Source: VRUE01 sp963715455
GTDB lineage: Bacteria > Actinomycetota > Thermoleophilia > Solirubrobacterales > 70-9
Assembly: GCA_963715455.1 (NCBI GenBank)
Contig: OY970245.1
Coordinates: 682,001 to 746,000 of the forward strand
Length of the DNA stretch: 64,000 bases
Direction: 5' to 3'
A model generated the notes under the pieces. That model made no database searches and was not told the DNA's origin. It saw nothing but the letters and a program-made list of their open reading frames with translations. The position numbers and the translations under genes were made by a program. The first letter of the stretch is position 1. Every line of letters starts with the position of its first letter. Of the stretch, positions 25,339-36,399 are shown piece by piece.

Positions 25339-26997
25339 TCAGCCGTCGTAGCCGGCGTGAACGTGATCGCAGTGGTCGGCGCGGGCGAAGGCAGCGCCGG
25401 GGCCATCGACGTCGTAGCAGTAGATGAGCTCGGTGGGGTGGGCCGGTTCAGGCAGGTAGGCGAGGGTGGTGGCCAGCTCGGCGCAGGGGGCGGCGGCGGA
25501 GGTGTCGGTGCAGGAGACGCCGTCGACGGCGGCGATGTCCATTGCGCGGCCGTAGTAGTGGTTGGAGACCCCGCCGTCGACCGTGTACTGGGAGTGGTCG
25601 GACCGCAGCGAGGAGAGGGTCAGCTGGTGGTCCTGGGTGATCGCCCCGATCAGGCCGACGATGCGCGGGTCCAGGGCGCCGCTGGTCAGGTCGTGCAGCT
25701 CGAGCTCGTTGGAGAGCGTCAGGTTGTCCCAGTTGATCGGCGCGATCACCGCGTTGGGCAGGGCTAGCGACCAGTCGACCGGCGTCACCGTGCACTTGCC
25801 CTCCAGCACTTCGGCCTCGGCGAGCACCGCATCGACGTACCAGGAGGCCTGGTTGTGGGTGAAGACGCCGGCGCGCAGATCGCCGCGCGACCAGATCAGG
25901 CGGGCGAGGGTGGCGGCCGAGTCGGCCGGGCTGGCGTGGCTGATGCGACCGTCTTCGTCCCCGTCGACCGCGTAGCGCTGCCACTCGGTCGTGTCGAGGC
26001 CGAGCGGGCCGAATTCGCGCAGCTGGCGGTGGCTCATGCCGGTGCCGAAGTTCGACTCCAGCCGGGCGATCGCCGCCAGCGCCCAGACGCCGCGTTGGCC
26101 GAGGCCGTAGCGAGCGGCGGCCTGCTCGAAGGCTTCCATGTACTCGGCGGGCACCTGCTCGCGCCAGGCGGCGGGCAGCTCGCAGCTCAGCTCTTGCAGC
26201 TGCGGCTGCAGCGAGAAGGCGCCGCTGGCCGAGCCGATGCCGGCGTAACAGGCGGCGTTGGCGAGCACGTCGGCGACGTACCAGTCGGCGTGGTTGTAGG
26301 CGAAGATCGCGTCGTAGGTGTTCTCCGGCATGCCGGCTGCACTGAGGTAGCTGGCGGCGGCGAAGATCGCGTCTTCGGGGTTGTAGGGGTCGGCGACGCC
26401 ATCGCCGTTGGCGTCGACGCCATAGGCCTCCCAGCTGGAGGGGATGAACTGCATCCAGCCCATCGCGCCGGCCGAGGAGACGTTGAGGTTGGTGCCGAAG
26501 GCGGTCTCGATCGCGTTGATGCCGGCGAGCACCGCTGGGCCCTGGGGACCGAGCCCGTAGGCGGCCGCGGCGCGCTGGTAGATCGGGATCAGTACCGGTG
26601 GCACTCCCTGGGTTGCGCAGCTCGAGCTGGGAATCGAGGGGATGGCGAAGGGTTCTGTGGGGGCCACCGGAGCAGTGCCACCGTCGGGCTCGGGGGAGGG
26701 CGTCGGCGACGTCTCGGGAGCCTTCGGCGTCGCTTCAGGCGCGGTGCCGCCAGTTGCGCCGGGCTTGGGCGCCGGGCTTGGCGCCGGGGCGACGAGCGAG
26801 TCGCCAGATTCGATCACCGGGGCGCTGGGGGTGCCGGGATCGGGGGCTGGGGCGATCGTGCCGCTCGCCGGCTGCGAGGGGACTTCTGCCGGTGCGCCCG
26901 CGGGAGTCCCGGCCGTGCCTTCAGCGGCGCCGGCGCTGGGTGCCGCGAGAGCGGCACCCAGCGCGGCGGTTAGCAGTGTGTTGCGGATCTTCCCCAT
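25339..26997 (-). CDS. Lytic transglycosylase with tandem SLT-like domains and M15-like C-terminus
   Basis: 552 residues: signal peptide, Pro/Ala-rich linker to about 120, then an MltB-type lysozyme-like domain (catalytic Glu in AIETAFG, AGAMGWMQFIPSSW, FAYNHADWYV), a second, more divergent copy (RLESNFG, FGPLGLDTTEW, FTHNQASWYV) and a C-terminal module with SNHYYGRAMDIA and CDHVHAGYD, the zinc motif pattern of M15/VanY D,D-peptidases. It would cut both glycan and peptide bonds of peptidoglycan. The start at ATG 26997 overlaps the upstream stop (TGATG), so it is coupled to the membrane protein before it. Confidence 0.85.
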   Translation of the reverse strand: MGKIRNTLLTAALGAALAAPSAGAAEGTAGTPAGAPAEVPSQPASGTIAPAPDPGTPSAPVIESGDSLVAPAPSPAPKPGATGGTAPEATPKAPETSPTPSPEPDGGTAPVAPTEPFAIPSIPSSSCATQGVPPVLIPIYQRAAAAYGLGPQGPAVLAGINAIETAFGTNLNVSSAGAMGWMQFIPSSWEAYGVDANGDGVADPYNPEDAIFAAASYLSAAGMPENTYDAIFAYNHADWYVADVLANAACYAGIGSASGAFSLQPQLQELSCELPAAWREQVPAEYMEAFEQAAARYGLGQRGVWALAAIARLESNFGTGMSHRQLREFGPLGLDTTEWQRYAVDGDEDGRISHASPADSAATLARLIWSRGDLRAGVFTHNQASWYVDAVLAEAEVLEGKCTVTPVDWSLALPNAVIAPINWDNLTLSNELELHDLTSGALDPRIVGLIGAITQDHQLTLSSLRSDHSQYTVDGGVSNHYYGRAMDIAAVDGVSCTDTSAAAPCAELATTLAYLPEPAHPTELIYCYDVDGPGAAFARADHCDHVHAGYDG

Positions 26998-27827
26998 CAG
27001 CCGAGTACGTCCGTTACGCGCCACTCGCCGGATTCCTTCTCGCGCTGCACGTCGATGCGCAGCTCGCTGGTGACGCCGACCCGCAGCAGCGAGGCGCTGA
27101 GCGTGAAGGTGTCGCCCTTGCGTGGCCCCGGCACCACGTTCAGCACCTTTGCCTTGGGCACCTCGACGTTGGCCGGTAGGCGCGGCGGCCGTCGCAGCAG
27201 CGCCTTGGTCAGCTGTGGAGTAGCTGTGGCGGCAAACGCCTTGCGCACCGTGACGTCGGTGTTGCCGGTCTCATAGAGGACGAAGGCGCCCGAGAAGCGT
27301 CGCGCGACGTCGATCGCAGCCGGGCCCGGATCCTGCCTCTCGGTGTCGGTGCTCGAGCTGCTTGCCGTTGCGGCTGAGGACGTGACGGTGGAGCCGGCCG
27401 TCGTCTCGGGGTCGCTGCTGATCACCGTGTCGGGGTCGGCGACCTTGGCTGCCGCATTGTCGGCTTGCTCTGCAGAGAAGTCTGGTGCGGCGCCGCGCAG
27501 CACAGGCTCTGCTGGCGCGGGGGCCGGCGCTGGCGCGCGGGCCTTGACCGGAGCGCTGAGCGGCGCGGTGGCGACCGGCGTGGCTTCCCCGCCATCACCA
27601 GCGCGGATTGCGCCGAAGGCGAGGGCACCCGCCGCGAGCAGTCCGACGGAGCCCAGGGCAACGCTGCGCACCGGGCTGCTCCAGCCGCTGGTCCGCTCGC
27701 GCAACGGCCAGACAACGGCCCGCTCGAGCGCCCAAGCGGCCCGCTCAAAAGGCCACCTGACCAGGTCGAAAATGCCTCGCAGCAGGTAGCGCCCGTCCCA
27801 GGCGTAATTTCGTAGTCGTCGGATCAT
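26997..27827 (-). CDS. Single-span membrane protein with an exported C-terminal domain
   Basis: About 276 residues: an aromatic/basic cytoplasmic start (RNYAWDGRYLLRGIFDLVRW), a TM helix near 55-75 (VALGSVGLLAAGALAFGAI), an Ala/Pro/Ser-rich linker, and a C-terminal about 100-residue domain (ARRFSGAFVLYETGNTDVTVRKAFAATATPQLTKAL) that resembles actinobacterial wall-associated accessory domains. A longer start (GTG 27914) is possible. Translationally coupled to the lytic transglycosylase, so a cell-wall role is likely; no enzyme motif is seen. Confidence 0.65.
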   Translation of the reverse strand: MIRRLRNYAWDGRYLLRGIFDLVRWPFERAAWALERAVVWPLRERTSGWSSPVRSVALGSVGLLAAGALAFGAIRAGDGGEATPVATAPLSAPVKARAPAPAPAPAEPVLRGAAPDFSAEQADNAAAKVADPDTVISSDPETTAGSTVTSSAATASSSSTDTERQDPGPAAIDVARRFSGAFVLYETGNTDVTVRKAFAATATPQLTKALLRRPPRLPANVEVPKAKVLNVVPGPRKGDTFTLSASLLRVGVTSELRIDVQREKESGEWRVTDVLG

Positions 27828-27981
27828 CGAGTGCGGGGTTCCAAGCTTACGTCGGAATCTCGCCCCAAAACCTGAAATTCGGCGCCTGGATTGCGATTCC
27901 CAATTTGGCTCCACCCCTCCATCCCAGCAGCATTCTGCGACATCTTGTTAACCGTTTTGTAAATCGCTCGATGCGGCGTCG

Positions 27982-30562
<2,581 letters not shown>

Positions 30563-30576
<14 letters not shown>

Positions 30577-30871
30577 TGCTTCGTCCTTCCAGTTCCCTGA
30601 GCCGGCGTTCCAGCGCCAGCACCCTCTCTACCCCGGCCAGATTCAGACCTTCGGTGGTCAGCTGCTGGATGCGCCGCAGGCGCTCGACGTCACGCTGCGA
30701 GTAGAGCCGCGTGTTCTTCGGCGAGCGCTTTGGTCGGATCAGGCCGCGCGCCTCGTACATGCGGAGGGTCTGCGGGTGCATGTGAGCGAGCTCGGCGGCG
30801 ACCGAGATCATGAAGACGCCCCGGTCGGAGTCGATCGAGATCTCGACCCGTTCGCGGCGCACGCCGCTCAT
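30563..30871 (-). CDS. hspR: Heat-shock repressor HspR (MerR family)
   Basis: 102 residues. FMISVAAELAHMHPQTLRMYEARGLIRPKRSPKNTRLYS is the winged-helix DNA-binding core of HspR, followed by a Leu-rich dimer helix. In Streptomyces and mycobacteria HspR represses dnaK and clpB with DnaK as corepressor. It overlaps dnaJ by 4 bases and clpB by 14. The canonical HAIR sequence was not found; the palindrome at 34597-34618 is the best operator candidate. Confidence 0.95.
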
Positions 30872-31983
30872 CGAGCACCTGCCTTGCGCAGCAGCTCGGC
30901 CCGGGGATCGGCACCGTTGAAGGCCTCGGCCAGCTTCTCGGCTGCCTCTTCCTGCTCGGGGGTCAGCTTCTCGGGCACCTCGATCTCCAGCCGGTAGCGC
31001 ATGTCGCCGCGACCCTTGCCGCGCGGCTTGGGCGCTCCCTCTCCGCGCAGCCGCTGGATCGAGCCATGCCTGGTGCCCGGCTTGACCTTGATCTTCTTCG
31101 TGCCGTCCAGGGTCGGCACCTCGATCGTCGCCCCGCGCAACGCCTCGGCGACCGTGATCGGCACCGTCACCTCGAGGTTGCCCTCGTCGAGGCGCTTGAA
31201 GATCGGCGAGGGAGTGACGCGAGTGACGACATAGAGATCGCCGGGTGGCCCGCCGCGCTGACCCGCCTCAGCCTTGCCGGCGAGTCTGATGCGGGCGCCG
31301 TTCTTGACCCCGGCCGGGACGTTCACCTTGTAGCGCTTGGTCTGCTGGGTGACGCCCGAGCCGCCGCAGGTGGGGCAGGGGTCTTCGATCACCTGGCCCT
31401 GACCGCCGCACTGCGGGCAGGGCTGGCTGATCGAGAAGAAGCCCTGACTTTGCGAGTCGATGCCGCGCCCTTCGCAGCGCGGGCAGGTGACCGGGCCGCT
31501 GCCCGGTTTGGCGCCGCTGCCGTGGCAGGTCGGGCAGCGTTCGGCCTTGGGCATGGTGACCTGTACCTGGGCGCCGTTAACCGCCTGATCGAAGCTGAGG
31601 CTGACCTCGGTCTCGAGGTCGCGGCCGCGCATCTGCTGTGGCTGCGCCCGCCCGCCGCCGCGGCCGAAGACCGAGCCCATCGAGCCGAGGATGTCGCCGA
31701 GGTCGAAGCCGCCCGGGCCCCCACCGCCACCGAACGGATTGCCCCCGGCGCCACCGCCACCAAAGCCGGCGAACATGCCGCCCGAGTCGTACTGCTTGCG
31801 CTTCTCGGGGTCGGAGAGCGTGTCGTAGGCGCCCTGCACCTCCTTGAAGCGCTCCTCGGCCTTGGGGTCGTCGGGATTGCGATCGGGGTGGTATTTGCGG
31901 GCCAGCTTGCGGTACGCCTTCTTGATCTCCTCATCGGAGGCGCCCTTGGCAACGCCCAACGTCTTGTAGAGATCGTCAGCCAC
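30868..31983 (-). CDS. dnaJ: Co-chaperone DnaJ
   Basis: 371 residues: J domain with HPD in KYHPDRN, Gly/Phe-rich linker (about 70-110), four zinc-finger repeats (CPTCHGSG, CPRCEGRG, CPQCGGQG, CPTCGGSG) and C-terminal substrate domains. Stimulates the DnaK ATPase. It lies 7 bases after grpE. Confidence 0.97.
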   Translation of the reverse strand: MADDLYKTLGVAKGASDEEIKKAYRKLARKYHPDRNPDDPKAEERFKEVQGAYDTLSDPEKRKQYDSGGMFAGFGGGGAGGNPFGGGGGPGGFDLGDILGSMGSVFGRGGGRAQPQQMRGRDLETEVSLSFDQAVNGAQVQVTMPKAERCPTCHGSGAKPGSGPVTCPRCEGRGIDSQSQGFFSISQPCPQCGGQGQVIEDPCPTCGGSGVTQQTKRYKVNVPAGVKNGARIRLAGKAEAGQRGGPPGDLYVVTRVTPSPIFKRLDEGNLEVTVPITVAEALRGATIEVPTLDGTKKIKVKPGTRHGSIQRLRGEGAPKPRGKGRGDMRYRLEIEVPEKLTPEQEEAAEKLAEAFNGADPRAELLRKAGAR

Positions 31984-31990
31984 GCCGCTC

Positions 31991-32644
31991 CTACGCGCTC
32001 ACCACCACACGCGCCGGCCGCACCAACTGCTCGCCGAGCCGGTACCCCTTCTGCAAGACCTCGACGACAACCCCCGACTCGACCCCCTCGGCAGCCACGG
32101 TCGAGAGCGCCTCATGCACCGTCGGATCAAACTTCTCGCCCTTGGGATCCACCACCTCGACCCCGTTCCGACTCAACGAGTCCCGCAAGCTCCTGAACAC
32201 CAGCAACACCCCATGCGCAAGTCCATCCTCCGAATCTCCCTCGGGATCCAACCCAGCCGCCTGAATCGCCCGCTCCAAGTCGTCCAGCACAGGCACCACG
32301 TCCCGAATCAGCTCAGCCCTCCCGCGAATGGCCGCAGCTTGAACCTCAGCCGCCATCCGCTTGCGGTAGTTCTCGAAATCCGCCTGCGCCCGCTTAGCGA
32401 GTTCGAGGTACTCATCCCGCTCCCGCTGGGTGTCAGCCAGCAACGCATCGAGATCGCTCTCGACCTGGCCGGCATCGGGGCTTTCAGCTCCAGCATCCGA
32501 AGCCTGGGTGTTTCCCGCTTCTCCCGCGGGTGGCGTGGATGATGGGGGGGTCGAGGACGCCCTCGCCCGCAGCGCCCCCCCATCATCCGCGACAGGACCC
32601 GCGGTCGAGCGCTCCGGTCCCTCAGCGTCCTGCGACTCCCTCAT
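31991..32644 (-). CDS. grpE: Nucleotide exchange factor GrpE
   Basis: 217 residues. The disordered N-terminus (1-65) is followed by the long dimer helix (DTQRERDEYLELAKRAQADFENYRKRM) and the beta domain ending GYRLGEQLVRPARVVVS. Residues about 14-40 (AGPVADDGG...SSTPP) are encoded by copy 2 of the structured hairpin element, so an element appears to have entered, or evolved in, the tolerant N-terminal tail. ATG overlaps the dnaK stop. Confidence 0.95.
   Translation of the reverse strand: MRESQDAEGPERSTAGPVADDGGALRARASSTPPSSTPPAGEAGNTQASDAGAESPDAGQVESDLDALLADTQRERDEYLELAKRAQADFENYRKRMAAEVQAAAIRGRAELIRDVVPVLDDLERAIQAAGLDPEGDSEDGLAHGVLLVFRSLRDSLSRNGVEVVDPKGEKFDPTVHEALSTVAAEGVESGVVVEVLQKGYRLGEQLVRPARVVVSA
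32525..32605. repeat. Structured hairpin element, copy 2 (inside grpE)
   Basis: The outer stem is CCGCGGGT/ACCCGCGG (32525-32532 with 32598-32605). The internal loop is the same GGC versus GACAGG as in copy 1. The inner 16-bp stem (32536-32551 with 32576-32591) is unrelated in sequence to copy 1 (GTGGATGATGGGGGGG) but still fully paired, with one G-U. The apical loop again starts TCGAGGAC and holds CCCGCAG. Confidence 0.75.
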
Positions 32645-34539
32645 TTCTCGTCACCCTCATCGACGACCTCGGCATCGACAACCTCCTCCTCGTCGGCAGC
32701 CGAACCGTCCTCGGATGCACCGTCAGCCGACGTCGCCTGCTCCTGCTGCGCCGCCGCATAGATCTGCTCCGACACTTTCTGGAACGCCGCCGTCAACGCC
32801 TGCGTCTTCGAGTTGATCTCCTCAGCGCTCTCGGAGGTGAGCGACTCGCGCACCTCTTTGATCGCCGCCTCGATCTCGTCTTTTGAGGACGCCTCGACTT
32901 TGTCGCCCAGCTCCTCCAGCTGTTTCTCGGACTGGTAGGCGGCGTTCTCAGCGAGATTGCGCGCCTCGGCCAGCTCACGCTGCACGCGGTCCTCGTCGGC
33001 GTGGGCCTCGGCGTCGGAGACCATGCCCTGGATTTCCTCGTCGGAGAGGCCGGAGCCGGACTGGATCTCGATTTTCTGCTCTTTGCCGGTGCCCAGGTCT
33101 TTGGCGGTCACGTGCAGGATGCCGTTGGCGTCGATGTCGAAGGTGACCTCGATCTGGGGCAGGCCGCGCGGCGCCGGCGGGATGCCGGAGAGCTGGAACT
33201 TGCCGAGGCTCTTGTTGCCGCCGGCCATCTCGCGCTCGCCCTGCAGCACGTGGATCTCGACCGAGGGCTGGTTGTCGTCGGCGGTCGAGAAGATCTCCGA
33301 CTTCTTGGTCGGGATCGTCGTGTTGCGCTCGATCAGTTTCGTCATCACGCCGCCTTTGGTCTCGATGCCGAGGGTCAGCGGGGTAACGTCGAGCAGCAGC
33401 ACGTCCTTGACGTCGCCGGCCAGCACGCCCGCCTGGATCGCGGCGCCGACGGCGACCACCTCGTCGGGGTTGACCCCCTGGTGTGGGTCCTTGCCGGTCA
33501 GCTCCTTGACCCGCTCGCGCACGGCGGGCATGCGGGTCATGCCGCCGACCAGGACGACGTGGTCGATCTCCGTGCCGGCATCGCCGAGGGCTCGCTTGAC
33601 CGGGCCGACGATGCGCTCCAGCAGCTCGCCCGTCAGCTCATTCAGCTTCGAGCGGCTGAGCTTCATGTCGAGGTGCTTTGGCTGCCCCTCGACCGCGGTG
33701 ATGAAGGGCAGGTTGATCTGCGTCTCCTGGGCTGAGGAGAGCTCGATCTTCGCCTTCTCGGCCGCCTCGTAGAGGCGCTGCAGCGAGTTCTTGTCGGCAG
33801 CCAGGTCAACGCCCTGGTCCTTCTTGAACTCGGCTACCAGCCACTCGACGATCGCCTTGTCCCAGTTGTCGCCGCCGAGGTGGTTGTCGCCGGCGGTCGC
33901 CTTCACCTCGAAGACGCCGTCGCCGATTTCCAGCACGGAGACGTCGAAGGTGCCGCCGCCCAGGTCGAAGACGAGGATCGTGTGGTCGGCGGTCTCCTTG
34001 TCGAGGCCGTAGGCGAGCGAGGCGGCGGTCGGCTCGTTGATGATCCGCTTCACCTCGAGGCCGGCGATCTTGCCGGCGTCCTTGGTCGCTTGCCGCTGGT
34101 CGTCGTTGAAGTAGGCGGGGACGGTGATCACCGCGCCGTCGACCGTCTCGCCGAGCTTCGCTTCGGCATCGGTCTTCAGCTTCTGCAGGATCATCGCGCT
34201 GATCTCCGGTGGGCTGTACTGCTTGCCGCGCACGTCGACGCGCACGTCGCCGTTGGGCCCGGCCTCGACCTTGTAGGGGACGATCGTCTCCTCCTCTTTG
34301 ACCTCGGCCTCCTTGCGGCCCATGAAGCGCTTGATCGAGAAGATCGTGTTCTCGGGGTTCATCACCGCTTGGCGCTTGGCCACCGTGCCGACGAGGCGGT
34401 CACCGCCCTCGGTGAAGGCGACCACCGATGGGGTGGTGCGACCCCCCTCGGCGTTCTCCAGCACGGTCGGCTCGCCGCCCTCAAGCACGGCGACGCAGGA
34501 GTTGGTCGTGCCTAGATCGATCCCGATCGTTTTACCCAC
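32641..34539 (-). CDS. dnaK: Chaperone DnaK (Hsp70)
   Basis: 632 residues. IGIDLGTTNSCVAV and DLGGGTFDVS are the ATPase loops, and the linker DVLLLDVTPLTLGIE leads to the substrate domain; the C-terminal tail is acidic and Ala/Gln-rich. GTG start at 34539 with a strong GGAGG box. First gene of dnaK-grpE-dnaJ-hspR-clpB. A TAGGCT in the leader is a possible -10. Confidence 0.98.
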   Translation of the reverse strand: MGKTIGIDLGTTNSCVAVLEGGEPTVLENAEGGRTTPSVVAFTEGGDRLVGTVAKRQAVMNPENTIFSIKRFMGRKEAEVKEEETIVPYKVEAGPNGDVRVDVRGKQYSPPEISAMILQKLKTDAEAKLGETVDGAVITVPAYFNDDQRQATKDAGKIAGLEVKRIINEPTAASLAYGLDKETADHTILVFDLGGGTFDVSVLEIGDGVFEVKATAGDNHLGGDNWDKAIVEWLVAEFKKDQGVDLAADKNSLQRLYEAAEKAKIELSSAQETQINLPFITAVEGQPKHLDMKLSRSKLNELTGELLERIVGPVKRALGDAGTEIDHVVLVGGMTRMPAVRERVKELTGKDPHQGVNPDEVVAVGAAIQAGVLAGDVKDVLLLDVTPLTLGIETKGGVMTKLIERNTTIPTKKSEIFSTADDNQPSVEIHVLQGEREMAGGNKSLGKFQLSGIPPAPRGLPQIEVTFDIDANGILHVTAKDLGTGKEQKIEIQSGSGLSDEEIQGMVSDAEAHADEDRVQRELAEARNLAENAAYQSEKQLEELGDKVEASSKDEIEAAIKEVRESLTSESAEEINSKTQALTAAFQKVSEQIYAAAQQEQATSADGASEDGSAADEEEVVDAEVVDEGDEK

Positions 34540-34596
34540 TCTTCTACCTCCAAGGTTCTATTAGCCAGCCTAAGAAATCTAAGTGGCAGTATGGCA

Positions 34597-34618
34597 GATT
34601 CGTATGGGAATACGAATC
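34597..34618. promoter_or_regulatory. 22-bp palindrome between dnaK and the secreted nuclease gene
   Basis: GATTCGTAT-GGGA-ATACGAATC is a perfect 9-bp dyad with a 4-base centre. It lies 57 bases upstream of dnaK and overlaps the expected -35 region of the divergent gene (TATATT -10 at 34628). It is the best candidate for the HspR operator here, although it does not match CTTGAGT-N7-ACTCAAG. Confidence 0.55.
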
Positions 34619-34627
34619 GCCGATGCA

Positions 34628-34633
34628 TATATT
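34628..34633 (+). promoter_or_regulatory. -10 box TATATT of the secreted nuclease gene
   Basis: TATATT about 110 bases upstream of GTG 34746. The resulting leader contains GGCGCC repeats and the hairpin CCTGCCA-TTGG-TGGCAGG (34704-34721), ending just before the GAGGAG ribosome site, which could influence translation. Confidence 0.4.
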
Positions 34634-34745
34634 GGGTTTGCAGTTTGTGTATCCGGGCAGCCAGCGAGAGCGGCGCCCGAGGGAGGCGCCTCTACGAAAA
34701 CGCCCTGCCATTGGTGGCAGGACATCAAAACGAAGAGGAGCCAAC

Positions 34746-35951
34746 GTGAAACATCCTCATGCATTTCGGCCAGCGGCGTTTTTGCTCGCGCTAATGGCGG
34801 TTCTCGGCTTTACCGCCCTGCTACCCGCAATCGCTTCGGCCAAGCCGCATTCCGGGCACGGCCACCACGCCAAGGGTCACAAGCATGGCCACAAAGGCCA
34901 TAAAGGCCACGGCCGCGGCAAGGAAGTGCGCGTGATGACCCGCAACCTCTACCTCGGCGCCGACCTCGGGCCGGCAATTGGCGCGAAAAGCCTAGAAGCA
35001 TTCGTTGCGGCGAACGGGCAGATCCTGCGCGAAGTGACTGCCAATGACTTCCCCACTCGAGCAGAGGGCCTCGCTGATGAGATCCTCACCGAGAAGCCAG
35101 ATCTGGTCGGCCTGCAGGAGGTCGCGCTGTGGCGCACCGCGCCGGTCAACTTCGAAGTCCTCAGCAAAGGGCCGAGCGCAACCACTGTGCGCTACGACTA
35201 CTTGCAGGAACTGCTCGCCGAGCTCAACGCCGGCAAACCGCAGTACGAAGTCGTCGTCGTGCAGAACGAGTTCGACCTGGAGGCGCCGGCCGATGAGGAC
35301 GAAAACTCCAAAACGGGGCCATTCGGCGCGGACATCAATGGCCGCCTGACGATGCGCGACGTGATCCTCGCTCGACGCGGGGCCGGGGTGCAGACCTGGA
35401 ATGCACAGGGCGCCAACTTCAAAACCCTGCTCGAAGTGCCGATCCTGGGCCAGCCGCTGGCGATCGCCCGAGGCTGGACGGCGACCGACGCCAAGGTGCG
35501 CGGCAGCCATCCGTTCCGCTTCGTAAATACGCATCTGGAGGCGTTCCAGCCCGAAGTGCGTGCGGCACAGGCCGCTGAGCTGGTCGCGCCTGGCGGTCCC
35601 GCGACGGGCAAACTCCCCGTCGTCCTGCTCGGTGACCTCAACTCCGACGACGACACCGTCACCGGGGCGGACACGCTGGCCTACGGCGTGCTGCTCAAAG
35701 CCGGCTTCGTCGAGCGCAGCACCAACAAACCGCTCAGCTGCTGCCTCAACTCGAGCCTGCTGGCGGAGAAAGCAGCGGAAGAAGCGGGAGCAGGCCCCGG
35801 CGACTTCGACCACCAAGTCGACCACGTCATGACCAACGCCCCGAAAGCAATCGGCCTGAGGAGCTCATCCGTTACCGGCCTGAAACCGGTCAACGGCTTC
35901 TGGAACTCAGACCACGCGGGCATAACCAGCGCCCTGGAGTTCGACAACTAA
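34746..35951 (+). CDS. Secreted endonuclease/exonuclease/phosphatase-fold protein with His-rich segment
   Basis: 401 residues from GTG 34746 (GAGGAG box). Signal peptide to about residue 32 (AIASA), then a 25-residue His/Gly/Lys-rich stretch with 10 histidines (HSGHGHHAKGHKHGHKGHKG), then an EEP domain: RNLYLGAD, GLQEVALW, NTHLEAF, LLGDLNSDDD, DHQVDHV and the final SDHAGI. These supply the metal-binding Asn, Glu, Asp and His of the DNase I fold, so it is an extracellular phosphodiesterase or nuclease. The His run may bind metal. Codon use (AAA, CAA) is less GC-biased than in neighbours. Confidence 0.82.
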   Translation: MKHPHAFRPAAFLLALMAVLGFTALLPAIASAKPHSGHGHHAKGHKHGHKGHKGHGRGKEVRVMTRNLYLGADLGPAIGAKSLEAFVAANGQILREVTANDFPTRAEGLADEILTEKPDLVGLQEVALWRTAPVNFEVLSKGPSATTVRYDYLQELLAELNAGKPQYEVVVVQNEFDLEAPADEDENSKTGPFGADINGRLTMRDVILARRGAGVQTWNAQGANFKTLLEVPILGQPLAIARGWTATDAKVRGSHPFRFVNTHLEAFQPEVRAAQAAELVAPGGPATGKLPVVLLGDLNSDDDTVTGADTLAYGVLLKAGFVERSTNKPLSCCLNSSLLAEKAAEEAGAGPGDFDHQVDHVMTNAPKAIGLRSSSVTGLKPVNGFWNSDHAGITSALEFDN

Positions 35952-35975
35952 CGCCGAAGCTCGCTGCCGTCGGCG
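35952..35975. terminator. Bidirectional terminator hairpin
   Basis: CGCCGA (35952-35957) and TCGGCG (35970-35975) form a stem between the convergent nuclease and cytochrome genes; no long U-tract. Confidence 0.4.
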
Positions 35976-35979
35976 GGGC

Positions 35980-36399
35980 TTAGCCCTCGCCGGCGGTGCG
36001 GGCGACGAATTCGGCCACTTCTTCGGCCTGCTCTTCGTTGAGGATGCCGCCCGGCATACGACCCAGCGTGGTGCTGCTGTCGACGCCGTTTTCGATCGCG
36101 TTGAGGACGCGTCCTTCGGTGGCCTCGATCGTGTCCTCGGCAGTCGGGCCTTCGGGCGGCCCGGCAGGTGCGAGCAGGACGTCGAGGTCTGGGCCGTAGT
36201 TGCCGTCGGTGCCCGCCGCGTAGAGCGTGTGGCAGGTGCCGCAGTTGGTCTGGAAGAGGCTCTGGGCCGCCTCGAGGTCGTCGGGCACCTTCTGGGCTCC
36301 CCGCGCTGCGTCGCCGTCCGAGCGGAAGGCGAGCCAGGGGATGAGGACCGCGAGAAAGATGACCAGCAGCCCGAAGACGATGAAGGTCTTTTTACTCAT
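35980..36399 (-). CDS. Membrane-anchored c-type cytochrome
   Basis: 139 residues: an N-terminal TM anchor (VFGLLVIFLAVLIPWLAF), heme motif CGTCH at about residue 55, and an axial Met in LGRMPGGIL; a small class-I (cytochrome c6/cbb3-like) fold. It faces the outside and probably passes electrons in the respiratory chain. Starts at ATG 36399, overlapping the nth stop (ATGA). Confidence 0.85.
   Translation of the reverse strand: MSKKTFIVFGLLVIFLAVLIPWLAFRSDGDAARGAQKVPDDLEAAQSLFQTNCGTCHTLYAAGTDGNYGPDLDVLLAPAGPPEGPTAEDTIEATEGRVLNAIENGVDSSTTLGRMPGGILNEEQAEEVAEFVARTAGEG

Noticed and set aside
34540..34745. Canonical HAIR operator of HspR
   Set aside because: CTTGAGT-N7-ACTCAAG is not present on either strand; only the different palindrome was found.
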